Shown: in pieces, positions 1 to 5,823 of the stretch | Position numbering within the stretch: position 1 is the stretch's first letter | Layout of the letters: every line of letters starts with the position of its first letter | Source of the DNA: Caldora sp. SIO3E6 | Lineage (GTDB): Bacteria; Cyanobacteriota; Cyanobacteriia; Cyanobacteriales; Coleofasciculaceae | Length of the DNA stretch: 5,933 bases | Direction of reading: 5' to 3' | Assembly (NCBI GenBank): GCA_010672185.1 | Contig: JAAHHL010000492.1 | Coordinates: 1-5,933, forward strand | Program-made: the position numbers and the translations under genes | Notes under the pieces: model-generated | Told to the model about the DNA's origin: nothing | The model's input: the letters and a program-made list of their open reading frames with translations, nothing else | Databases searched by the model: none

Positions 1-1059
1 CTCACCTACACCGTCATTTCTAAAGTACCCTATCGCGATCGCACTCTGTTGCAACAGACAACTAATGACTATCCTGACAGTATTAGCCAGTACTATCTGG
101 AAGTTCCCCCGGAGATTGCCGCCAGGGTGAGAAAAAAAACTGAGGAAATTTTAGACACCTCACCCAAACCAATTATCTCATCCTATGAGAAGGCTCTATA
201 TCTAGCTCAAGCTCTCAAACAGCGCTATAGCCTCCCCCAAAATCCCCTGGATTTACCTTTTCTCGAAGAAGATGAAGACTTAGTAGAAGCCTTTCTCTTT
301 AAATACGAAGGGGGATACCCAGACCATTTTTCCACCAGTTTGACAGTTATGCTGCGTTCGATTGGTATTCCGGCGCGATTGGTGGTGGGGTTTGACACTG
401 GAGAGTTTAACCCTTTTACTGGTTTGTATATCGTTAAAAACACCGATGCCTATGCCATGACCGAGGTGTATTTTACCGAGCAAGGCTGGTTTGCCTTTGA
501 TCCCATTCCTGGTCATGACCTACTTCCCCAAAGTGTAGAAGAGTCTCACACCTTTGGTGTCCTGCGTCAGTTTTGGCAGTGGGTAGCAGGTTGGTTACCC
601 TCACCAGTTACCAATTGGCTAAGTCAATTATGGAATGGGATTATTGGTACGGCAGTTAGAGTATTTGTCTGGTTCTGGCGACTTTTGTCCAGTGGTTGGA
701 TCGGTTTGTTCACTGGTTTAATTTTAGCGATCGCTCTCAGTTTTTTCGGTTGGTTAGGTTGGCAGCAGTGGCAAAGCTGGCGCTACCGTCGGTGGTTAGC
801 CGGATTGCCTCCTATGGAAAACCTCTACCAACAAATGCTCAAGGTTTTAAGCGCTAAAGGTTATCGTAAACATCCGGCTCAGACACCCCTAGAATATGCT
901 AAGACTATGGGTCAAAAACAGCCATCAGCTTCAGCAGAAGTAATTGACGAGATTTCCCAAGCTTATGTTCGTTGGCGTTATGGTGGCCACAAACCCAATA
1001 TTCAACAATTGCGGCAGCGGTTTAGGATTTGGATTAAGAGCCTGAAGGGTGGTGGGTAG
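1..1059 (+). CDS. Transglutaminase-like membrane protein (TgpA/DUF3488-DUF4129 type), 5'-truncated
   Basis: The frame is open from base 1, so the gene starts before the window; the TTG at 49 is internal. Of the 352 visible residues (counted from base 1), about 95-170 match a bacterial transglutaminase-like core: GGYPDHF near 104-110, an LRSIGIPARLVVGF strand region, DAYAMTEVYF at 149-158 and FDPIPG from 166. A hydrophobic membrane segment follows at about 233-254, then a cytoplasmic DUF4129-like tail from about 268 (MLKVLSAKG, QTPLEYA, YVRWRYGG). In active relatives the first motif carries Cys and the second reads DAHAW. Here Pro107 and Tyr151 occupy those positions, the third acid (Asp167) remains, and the visible part has no cysteine at all. 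From family knowledge the missing N-terminus should be a multi-helix membrane domain. The inferred role is a non-catalytic, envelope-facing binding domain; the substrate is unknown. The family call is solid, the lack of activity is inferred. Confidence 0.9.
   Translation, partial: LTYTVISKVPYRDRTLLQQTTNDYPDSISQYYLEVPPEIAARVRKKTEEILDTSPKPIISSYEKALYLAQALKQRYSLPQNPLDLPFLEEDEDLVEAFLFKYEGGYPDHFSTSLTVMLRSIGIPARLVVGFDTGEFNPFTGLYIVKNTDAYAMTEVYFTEQGWFAFDPIPGHDLLPQSVEESHTFGVLRQFWQWVAGWLPSPVTNWLSQLWNGIIGTAVRVFVWFWRLLSSGWIGLFTGLILAIALSFFGWLGWQQWQSWRYRRWLAGLPPMENLYQQMLKVLSAKGYRKHPAQTPLEYAKTMGQKQPSASAEVIDEISQAYVRWRYGGHKPNIQQLRQRFRIWIKSLKGGG
35..42. repeat. HIP1 octamer GCGATCGC
   Basis: Perfect copy of the highly iterated palindrome of cyanobacterial genomes, lying inside the transglutaminase-like coding sequence. 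Confidence 0.85.
727..734. repeat. HIP1 octamer GCGATCGC
   Basis: Second perfect copy, in the part of the transglutaminase-like gene that encodes the membrane segment (the codons read Ala-Ile-Ala). Confidence 0.85.
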
Positions 1060-1073
1060 AAGGTCGAAGGTCG
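1060..1073. repeat. Two-copy heptamer AAGGTCG
   Basis: Two perfect tandem copies of AAGGTCG begin directly after the stop codon of the transglutaminase-like gene. Short heptanucleotide tandem repeats in intergenic DNA are typical of filamentous cyanobacteria. At only two copies this is a minimal example. Confidence 0.5.
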
Positions 1074-1155
1074 AATTGAGCGATTGCATACGCTGTTAAG
1101 GTTGTAGTGGCGTGACTTATTCAGTTAGGCGTTGGGTAAACAATTTCTAGAAGTC

Positions 1156-1389
1156 ATGAATATTAAATCTCTTAAATTAGAACTAATCCAGTGGATTTTG
1201 CTACAGCAAGATATTCAACTTTTAAGCGAAATTCATAATATCAAAGAAAAGTCAATACAAAATACAACCACTATTCAAGCTCGTCAATTCGGTTGCGGCA
1301 AAGGCACTTTTACTTACGTGGCAGATGATTTTGATGCAACACCTCCGGGTTTTGAAGAATATATGCTACCCCATGAACTATCTAATTGA
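1156..1389 (+). CDS. VapB-like antitoxin of a type II toxin-antitoxin pair
   Basis: A 77-residue protein placed directly before a PIN-domain toxin and overlapping its start by 17 bases, the classic antitoxin-first arrangement. The N-terminal half is predicted helical (LKLELIQWILLQQDIQLLSEI, about residues 6-26), suitable for dimerisation or DNA binding. The C-terminal part carries RQFGCGKGTF and ADDFDATPPGFEEYM, which resembles the toxin-binding tail of antitoxins of the DUF2281 kind (usually DDFDAPLEDF.EYM). Its expected role is to bind and inhibit the VapC ribonuclease and to repress its own promoter. ATG at 1156 is preferred because family members start close to the first helix; an in-frame TTG at 1132 would add 8 residues. 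There is only a weak purine stretch (AGAAG) 2 bases before the ATG. The antitoxin role is well supported by position and tail; the exact subfamily is less certain. Confidence 0.8.
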   Translation: MNIKSLKLELIQWILLQQDIQLLSEIHNIKEKSIQNTTTIQARQFGCGKGTFTYVADDFDATPPGFEEYMLPHELSN

Positions 1390-1753
1390 TACTCACATCC
1401 TCATTTGGTTTATCGAAGGTAACAATAAACTTTCCCTACAGGCACAAGCCTTAATTACTAATCCTGCAAATGATATTTATATCAGTCAAGCTAGTTTATG
1501 GGAAATGACGATCAAGATTAGTATCGGTAAGTTGTCTTTGTCCATTTCGCTTTCTGATCTGGAACTCTTTCTAAGTAGTAACCAGTTTAAAATTCTAGAG
1601 ACTAAATTTAGTCATTATAAAATATTGCAGTATTTGCCCTTTCATCATCAAGACCCTTTTGACCGCTTGATTATCGCTCAGGCGAAAGCAGAAGATTACA
1701 CTATCATTACGAATGATGAGCGCTTCAAACTGTACGATGTAAAATTGGCTTAA
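1373..1753 (+). CDS. VapC-family PIN-domain ribonuclease toxin
   Basis: A 126-residue protein, the usual size for a single PIN domain. It starts with MNYLIDTHILIWF, the typical opening of VapC toxins related to cyanobacterial Sll0205. All four acidic positions expected to bind the metal are present: Asp6, Glu44 in SLWEMTIK, Asp97 in HHQDPFDRLIIAQA and Asp115 in IITNDERF. The expected activity is Mg2+-dependent endoribonuclease cleavage of a cellular RNA (tRNA, rRNA or mRNA), held off by the antitoxin encoded just upstream. ATG at 1373 is chosen because it places Asp6 at the family-standard distance; the frame is open further upstream, but an earlier start would give an uncharacteristic extension inside the antitoxin gene. 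The 17-base overlap suggests translational coupling. Nothing indicates inactivation. The RNA target cannot be read from sequence. Confidence 0.92.
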   Translation: MNYLIDTHILIWFIEGNNKLSLQAQALITNPANDIYISQASLWEMTIKISIGKLSLSISLSDLELFLSSNQFKILETKFSHYKILQYLPFHHQDPFDRLIIAQAKAEDYTIITNDERFKLYDVKLA

Positions 1754-1818
1754 TATCATGTCCGGTTGAATACTTACACTTCGATGGAAATAAGGCAGTG
1801 ACGTGGCACGACTAAAAA

Positions 1819-1900
1819 TGTAGGTTGGGAGTCACGCTAGTGAAACTCAACAGAATATGCACCGGTGTTGGGTTACGAAGAAAGCTACACCCAACCTACA
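1819..1900. repeat. Palindromic dispersed repeat (TGTAGGTTGGG arms)
   Basis: Perfect 11-bp inverted arms lie at 1819-1829 and 1890-1900. A nested 7-bp inverted pair (GTTGGGT at 1867-1873, ACCCAAC at 1889-1895) shares the right side. The right arm, read on the minus strand, is identical over 17 bases (TGTAGGTTGGGTGTAGC) to 2195-2211, so at least two members of the family sit in this one spacer. This type of repeat is common between cyanobacterial genes; its mobility is not shown here. Confidence 0.75.
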
Positions 1901-1923
1901 AGATCATGCGATAGTAACTCTTG

Positions 1924-1970
1924 AGAGTCAACCAGGCTCTAGTGTCTGGTTGACTTTGTTCTTATTTTTT
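1924..1970 (+). terminator. Rho-independent terminator
   Basis: A perfect 10-bp stem (AGTCAACCAG at 1926-1935, CTGGTTGACT at 1946-1955), extendable by a G-T and an A-T pair at its base, encloses a 10-base loop and is followed directly by a T-rich run (1956-1970). The T tract is on the + strand side, so it would end + strand transcription. It lies about 170 bases after the toxin stop codon and is the best candidate for the end of the toxin-antitoxin transcript; it also insulates the CHAT gene from upstream reading. Confidence 0.8.
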
Positions 1971-2082
1971 ACTATTATTTTAAAGTGGAAAAATGTGCGC
2001 ACATATATAGTAGTTGAGACAGACCTAATTTTCACGAGACATATTTTGCTAATTGCTACCCAATTATCCGATGTGGAGATAT

Positions 2083-2143
2083 GTAGGGGCGGGTTTAGGG
2101 ACACAATTAACGATTTAGACGATAATCTGAATAAATAACCGGC
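2083..2143. repeat. Degenerate dispersed repeat (GTAGGGGCGGGTTTA type)
   Basis: The left arm GTAGGGGCGGGTTTA (2083-2097) matches a type of palindromic intergenic repeat I recognise from cyanobacteria. The expected right arm would read roughly TAAACCCGCCCC, but only a weak match (AATAACCGGC, 2134-2143) is present, so this is probably a decayed copy. Recognition rests on memory of the repeat family, hence low confidence. Confidence 0.35.
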
Positions 2144-2168
2144 TTTTCGATAATTTCTGGGCTTGCAT

Positions 2169-2294
2169 AAAAGACAAGGAAACTGTGGATAAGCTGTAGG
2201 TTGGGTGTAGCGTTGTTACCCCTTTTGACAAAAATCCTAAGGAACGACCAAAAGCGCAACCCAACACGTAAAAGATAAGGGAACTGCGGATAAG
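2169..2294. repeat. 25-bp direct repeats enclosing a palindrome
   Basis: Copies at 2169-2193 and 2270-2294 match at 22 of 25 positions (both contain GGATAAG at the end). Between them lies a palindromic element starting with TGTAGGTTGGGTGTAGC (2195-2211) and ending with CGCAACCCAAC (2255-2265), with an internal CTTTTG/CAAAAG pair at 2222-2227 and 2249-2254. The palindrome starts one base after the first repeat and ends four bases before the second. The second repeat ends 36 bases before the CHAT start codon, so the array sits where its promoter and leader should be. Confidence 0.75.
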
Positions 2295-2330
2295 TTCATA
2301 GCTACCTAAAAATTCTCTTCAATTCAGCGC

Positions 2331-5234
2331 ATGATGAATACTCGTCTCAAATACCAATGGACATTGTGGAACAAGTTTCCTGGCTTTGCTTCTCAGTTTT
2401 TCACTGTATTGATGAGTTTTGTGTTCTTTTCCGATATTGGGATAGGTATTGTCAGAGCGAATGAGGCTAATGGTAGTACCGCAGTGCAGATGGCACAACA
2501 GCCGGATGATGCTTCTACTGAATCTAATAGTAGTCCGGCGGAACAAGCCCTTGCTGAGGGATGGGAACTATTTCAGCAAGGAACAGCAGAATCTCTGCGA
2601 CAAGCAATTCCTAAATTTGAACAAGCTGCTATTCTCTATCGTCAAGCAGGTGACAAACCCTCAGAAGCCTTATCTCTCCTTGCTCTTGGCAAAGTCTATG
2701 ATTTATTGGGAGAAAAGCAAAAAGCCTTGGAATTCTACAACCAAGCTTTGCCCCTATATCGGGCAGTGGGGGATCGAGGAGGGGAAGCCACTACTCTCAA
2801 TAATCTTGGCGCTGTCTACTCTGATTTGGGAGAAAAGCAGAAGGCATTGGAATTCTACAACCAAGCTTTGCCCCTATCTCAGGCAGTGGGGGATCGAGGA
2901 GGGGAAGCCAATACTCTCAATAATCTTGGCTTAGTCTACTCTGATTTAGGAGAAAAGCAGAAAGCTTTGGAATTCTACAACCAAGCTTTGCCTCTATATC
3001 GGGCAGTGGGAGATAGAGGAGGGGAAGCCACTACTCTCAATAATCTTGGCAGAATCTACGACTCATTAGGAGAAAAGCAGAAGGCATTGGAATTCTACAA
3101 CCAAGCTTTGCCCCTATATCGGGCAGTGGGGGATAGAGGAGGGGAAGCCAATACTCTCAATAATCTTGGCGCTGTCTACTCTGGTTTGGGAGAAAAGCAG
3201 AAAGCTTTGGAATTCTTCAACCAAGCTTTGCCTCTATATCGGGCAGTGGGGGATCGAGGCGGGGAAGCCAATACTCTCAATAATCTTGGCTTAGTCTATG
3301 ACGATTTGGGAGAAAAGCAGAAGGCATTGGAATTCTACAACCAAGCTTTGCCCCTAAGACGGGCAGTGGGGGATAGAGGAGGGGAAGCCACTACTCTCAC
3401 TAATCTTGGCGCTGTCTACTCTGATTTAGGAGAAAAGTACAAAGCCTTGGAATTCGTCAACCAAGCTTTGCCTCTATTACGAGCGGTGGGGGATCTAGGG
3501 GGAGAAGCCACTACTCTCTCTAACGTCGCCTTCTTGCAACGCAGCCAAGGCAACCTTACTGAAGCCTTAACCGTTATGGATAGCGCTATCACCATTGTTG
3601 AAGAACTTCGCACCAAAATTGGCTCCCAAGAACTCCGCACTTCCTACTTTGCATCCAAGCAAAACTACTACGAATTCTACATAGACTTACTGATGCAACT
3701 GCATCAACAAAACCCCAATCAAGGATACGATGCCACCGCCCTCCACGCAAGTGAACGCTCTCGCGCCCGTAGTCTGTTGGAACTCCTCACTGAAGCTAAT
3801 GCTGATATCCGCCAGGGTGTAGAACCCCAACTAGTTGAACAAGAGCGCATCCTACAACAGCAACTTGATGCCATTGAAAAACGCCGGGTAGAGTTATTCA
3901 GTGGCAACTATACTAAAGAACAAGCTACAGCAATTGAACAAGAAAGGGAACAACTGTTATCCCAATACCAGGAAATCCAAACAAAAATCCGCACTACAAG
4001 TCCCCGTTATGCAGCTTTGACTCAACCTGAACCTCTCACTCTCACTGAAATTCAGCAGCAAGTTTTAGATGACGATACCCTACTGTTGCAATATTCGCTA
4101 GGAAGGGAGCGTAGCTATTTGTGGGCTGTTAGCAAAACAGGTATCAGTAGTTATGAACTACCACCAAGAGCAGAAATCGAAACCGCTGCCAAGCAGTTTT
4201 ATGAATTGCTCAAAACCCCAGGCTTTCAACTAGAAGACACCAGAGGCACTATTGGGGTAGAAAATGTCCAAGCAAACAAAAGCGTCAGCCAACTCAGCCA
4301 AATGCTCCTAGCACCAGTAGCTGAGCAATTGGGTAACAAACGGCTACTGATAGTCAGTGATGGTGCTTTACAATATATACCCTTCTCGGCTCTAGCTTTA
4401 CCAGGAACCTCCGGTGAGGATGTAGTACCCCTGTTAGCCAATAACGAAATAGTAAACTTACCCTCTGCCACTACTTTAGGGATTATTCGACAGGAACAAG
4501 CAACCAGGAAAACTGCTCCCAAAGCAATTGCTATTCTTGCAGATCCCGTCTTTAGCTCTGATGATGAACGGGTAACTAACAACAAACAACGAAGCCATCG
4601 CAGTCTACCACAACAAATACTCGATCGCTCTGCCAGAGAAACTGATATCGGCGTTTGGAAGAGGCTACCAGGAACCCGCACCGAAGCTGAAGCAATTATG
4701 GCATTAGTACCTGATTCAGAACGAGTGCATGGTTTTGACTTTGCAGCCAATCGGGAGATGATCACTAATCCCCAACTAAGTAATTATCGCATTGTCCATC
4801 TTGCCACCCACGGTTTACTCAATAGCACCAATCCTGAATTATCAGGAGTCGTACTTTCCCTATTTGATGAACAAGGCAACTCCCAAAATGGCTTCCTACG
4901 CCTCCATGATGTCTTCAACCTCAACCTGCCAGCTGAACTAGTAGTGCTGAGTGCCTGTCAAACGGGATTAGGGCAGGAAGTCAAAGGAGAAGGACTAGTG
5001 GGGTTGACAAGAGGCTTTATGTATGCTGGTTCTCCACGGGTATTAGTCAGTTTGTGGAATGTTAGTGATGCCGCCACCGCTGAGATGATGAGTCGATTCT
5101 ACCGTAAGATGTTGCAAGAAGGTTTATCGGCAACAGCTGCTTTAAGAGCAGCACAGTTAGAAATGCAACAAGAAACCCAGTGGAAAGCTCCCTATTATTG
5201 GGCAGCTTTTACCCTTCAAGGAGAGTGGAGGTGA
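2331..5234 (+). CDS. Exported TPR-CHAT (caspase-like) protease, 967 residues
   Basis: Residues 1-43 look like a signal peptide: basic N-region, hydrophobic core about 22-41, possible cleavage after VRA (41-43). A Ser/Asn/Gln-rich stretch follows. A degenerate TPR-like unit spans 71-110, then seven near-identical 40-residue TPR units at 111-390 (consensus GEATTLNNLGAVYSDLGEKQ followed by KALEFYNQALPLYRAVGDRG) and a diverged eighth at 391-430. About 498-560 is charged and helical, probably coiled coil. The CHAT region runs from about 583 to the end, with DGALQYIPF (677-685), LPGTR (779-783), ATHG with catalytic His827 and SACQTGLG with catalytic Cys876. Cys876 is the only cysteine in the protein. 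CHAT domains are clan CD cysteine proteases related to caspases and separase; the TPRs should bind a partner or substrate that gates the protease. No partner gene adjoins it. The start is ATG 2331 or the next codon, ATG 2334; no Shine-Dalgarno is visible. The domain call is firm; export and function are inferred. Confidence 0.93.
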   Translation: MMNTRLKYQWTLWNKFPGFASQFFTVLMSFVFFSDIGIGIVRANEANGSTAVQMAQQPDDASTESNSSPAEQALAEGWELFQQGTAESLRQAIPKFEQAAILYRQAGDKPSEALSLLALGKVYDLLGEKQKALEFYNQALPLYRAVGDRGGEATTLNNLGAVYSDLGEKQKALEFYNQALPLSQAVGDRGGEANTLNNLGLVYSDLGEKQKALEFYNQALPLYRAVGDRGGEATTLNNLGRIYDSLGEKQKALEFYNQALPLYRAVGDRGGEANTLNNLGAVYSGLGEKQKALEFFNQALPLYRAVGDRGGEANTLNNLGLVYDDLGEKQKALEFYNQALPLRRAVGDRGGEATTLTNLGAVYSDLGEKYKALEFVNQALPLLRAVGDLGGEATTLSNVAFLQRSQGNLTEALTVMDSAITIVEELRTKIGSQELRTSYFASKQNYYEFYIDLLMQLHQQNPNQGYDATALHASERSRARSLLELLTEANADIRQGVEPQLVEQERILQQQLDAIEKRRVELFSGNYTKEQATAIEQEREQLLSQYQEIQTKIRTTSPRYAALTQPEPLTLTEIQQQVLDDDTLLLQYSLGRERSYLWAVSKTGISSYELPPRAEIETAAKQFYELLKTPGFQLEDTRGTIGVENVQANKSVSQLSQMLLAPVAEQLGNKRLLIVSDGALQYIPFSALALPGTSGEDVVPLLANNEIVNLPSATTLGIIRQEQATRKTAPKAIAILADPVFSSDDERVTNNKQRSHRSLPQQILDRSARETDIGVWKRLPGTRTEAEAIMALVPDSERVHGFDFAANREMITNPQLSNYRIVHLATHGLLNSTNPELSGVVLSLFDEQGNSQNGFLRLHDVFNLNLPAELVVLSACQTGLGQEVKGEGLVGLTRGFMYAGSPRVLVSLWNVSDAATAEMMSRFYRKMLQEGLSATAALRAAQLEMQQETQWKAPYYWAAFTLQGEWR
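2661..3500 (+). repeat. Seven tandem 120-bp TPR-coding repeats
   Basis: Seven in-frame units of exactly 120 bp start at 2661, 2781, 2901, 3021, 3141, 3261 and 3381, with an eighth diverged unit at 3501-3620. The internal units are nearly identical at DNA level, including blocks such as CCAAGCTTTGCC, with differences concentrated at the third helix-A position (Ala, Leu or Arg) and a few silent sites. Such DNA identity indicates recent expansion or continuing homogenisation, so copy number may vary between strains. Confidence 0.95.
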
Positions 5235-5254
5235 TATTTAGGGCTTGGGAGAAA

Positions 5255-5289
5255 AAGTAATAAGTAACAAGTAACAAGTAATAAGTAAG
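5255..5289. repeat. Heptanucleotide tandem repeat (AAGTAAY), five copies
   Basis: Five uninterrupted 7-mers read AAGTAAT, AAGTAAC, AAGTAAC, AAGTAAT and AAGTAAG, starting 21 bases after the CHAT stop codon. This fits the short tandemly repeated repetitive (STRR) sequences of filamentous cyanobacteria. A degenerate three-unit relative (AGTAACA, AGTAGAG, AGTAACG) occurs at 5602-5622. Confidence 0.85.
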
Positions 5290-5294
5290 AACGA

Positions 5295-5418
5295 ATGCAG
5301 CATTTATCCGCTGTTTTGGGTATTTGCATCCCCCAAGGTTACCCAGGGATTTCCCAAGTCGATGCCAGTTTTTTGAGCTAAGAGATGCAATTTCTTTAGA
5401 TTTTTTGGCCTGCTGCAT
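5295..5418. repeat. Nested inverted-repeat block
   Basis: Three inverted pairs are nested about one centre: ATGCAGCA (5295-5302) with TGCTGCAT (5411-5418), TTGCATC (5324-5330) with GATGCAA (5384-5390), and TTGGG (5316-5320) with CCCAA (5353-5357). The arms are short and widely spaced, so a fold is possible but not compelling. The minus strand is open through this block and could encode a short peptide, which I do not recognise. It may be a fragment of a dispersed element. Confidence 0.35.
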
Positions 5419-5504
5419 GATTGAAACCATTGTCTGGCATGGCTTACACACTTATTCAGTAAGCCCTAGTTAGGGTTTGGGAGAAACATTTTTGGGAGCA
5501 GTAG

Positions 5505-5570
5505 GGGCGTAGCATTTGGGCGATAACTTAAGCACATATACCCAAGTATTCCTATCCAAATGCTACGCCC
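5505..5570. repeat. Perfect 15-bp palindromic repeat (GGGCGTAGCATTTGG)
   Basis: GGGCGTAGCATTTGG at 5505-5519 is perfectly complementary to CCAAATGCTACGCCC at 5556-5570, with a 36-base spacer. The left arm is preceded by GTAGG, giving the GTAGGGGCGTAGC start common in cyanobacterial intergenic palindromes. No T run follows on either strand, so it is not a standard terminator, although it may stabilise a transcript 3' end or be a non-autonomous mobile element. Confidence 0.8.
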
Positions 5571-5743
5571 GACCCCCTTGCGGCTGAGTTAGTTTCTCGA
5601 TAGTAACAAGTAGAGAGTAACGAAGCCATCGCTTGAGGTCAACCTGGTAGTTTATACATTACAGGCGCACACCCATTCCATTATTCAATAATAATAGCAA
5701 GAAATAATCAAAATTACAACCAATAAAAGATTTATAAGAAGAA

Positions 5744-5751
5744 GCGATCGC
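5744..5751. repeat. HIP1 octamer GCGATCGC
   Basis: Third perfect HIP1 copy, the only intergenic one in the window, within an AT-rich stretch. Confidence 0.85.
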
Positions 5752-5823
5752 TACTCTCAAGGTAGGATAACATAATTTTTGAGACAGTCTTGATCAATCT
5801 GATTATTTATCTAATGAGGGGGT

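Larger units (their letters stand above)
1754..2330. other. Intergenic region between vapC-like gene and CHAT gene
   Basis: This 577-base spacer has no convincing gene on either strand. It holds, in order, a TGTAGGTTGGG palindromic repeat, a rho-independent terminator, a half-degraded GGGGCGGGTTTA repeat and a palindrome placed between 25-bp direct repeats, each listed separately. No clear -35/-10 pair or Shine-Dalgarno sequence stands out before the CHAT gene, although its promoter presumably lies between the terminator and 2330. Confidence 0.7.

Noticed and set aside
1857..2138. Open frame of 93 codons in the spacer before the CHAT gene
   Set aside because: It begins inside the palindromic repeat, runs through the terminator stem and its T tract and the degraded repeat, lacks a ribosome binding site, and encodes a peptide with no recognisable domain.
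2225..2253. TTGACA (2225-2230) as a -35 box for the CHAT gene
   Set aside because: At 16-18 bases downstream the sequence is CCAAAA-like with no resemblance to TATAAT, and the hexamer sits in the loop of the palindromic repeat.
2449..2934. Second-frame open reading across the start of the TPR array
   Set aside because: It is kept open by the repeated DNA units of the TPR-CHAT gene in another frame; the repeat structure explains it fully.
2661..3500. Regular 120-bp repeats considered as a CRISPR-like array
   Set aside because: There is no alternation of conserved repeat and unique spacer; the whole unit is coding, in frame, and translates to TPR motifs.
4226..4765. Long minus-strand open frame (179 codons) opposite the CHAT domain
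   Set aside because: It lies entirely opposite well-conserved CHAT coding sequence, has a low-complexity Ser/Arg/Leu-rich translation and no known motif.
5209..5451. Minus-strand open frame of 80 codons downstream of the CHAT gene
   Set aside because: It needs a GTG start, overlaps the CHAT 3' end, and its C-terminal part is translated heptamer repeat (TYYLLLVTYYFF). I do not recognise the peptide; more likely a by-product of the repeat block.
1115..5460. Shared 11-mer ACTTATTCAGT at 1115-1125 and 5450-5460
   Set aside because: The match ends abruptly on both sides, and several 11-base matches are expected by chance in a window of this size.
5779..5809. TTGAGA followed by TATTTA as a promoter for the structured segment
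   Set aside because: The spacing that gives the better -10 match is 19 bases and only three -10 positions agree; too weak in an AT-rich stretch to report as a promoter.
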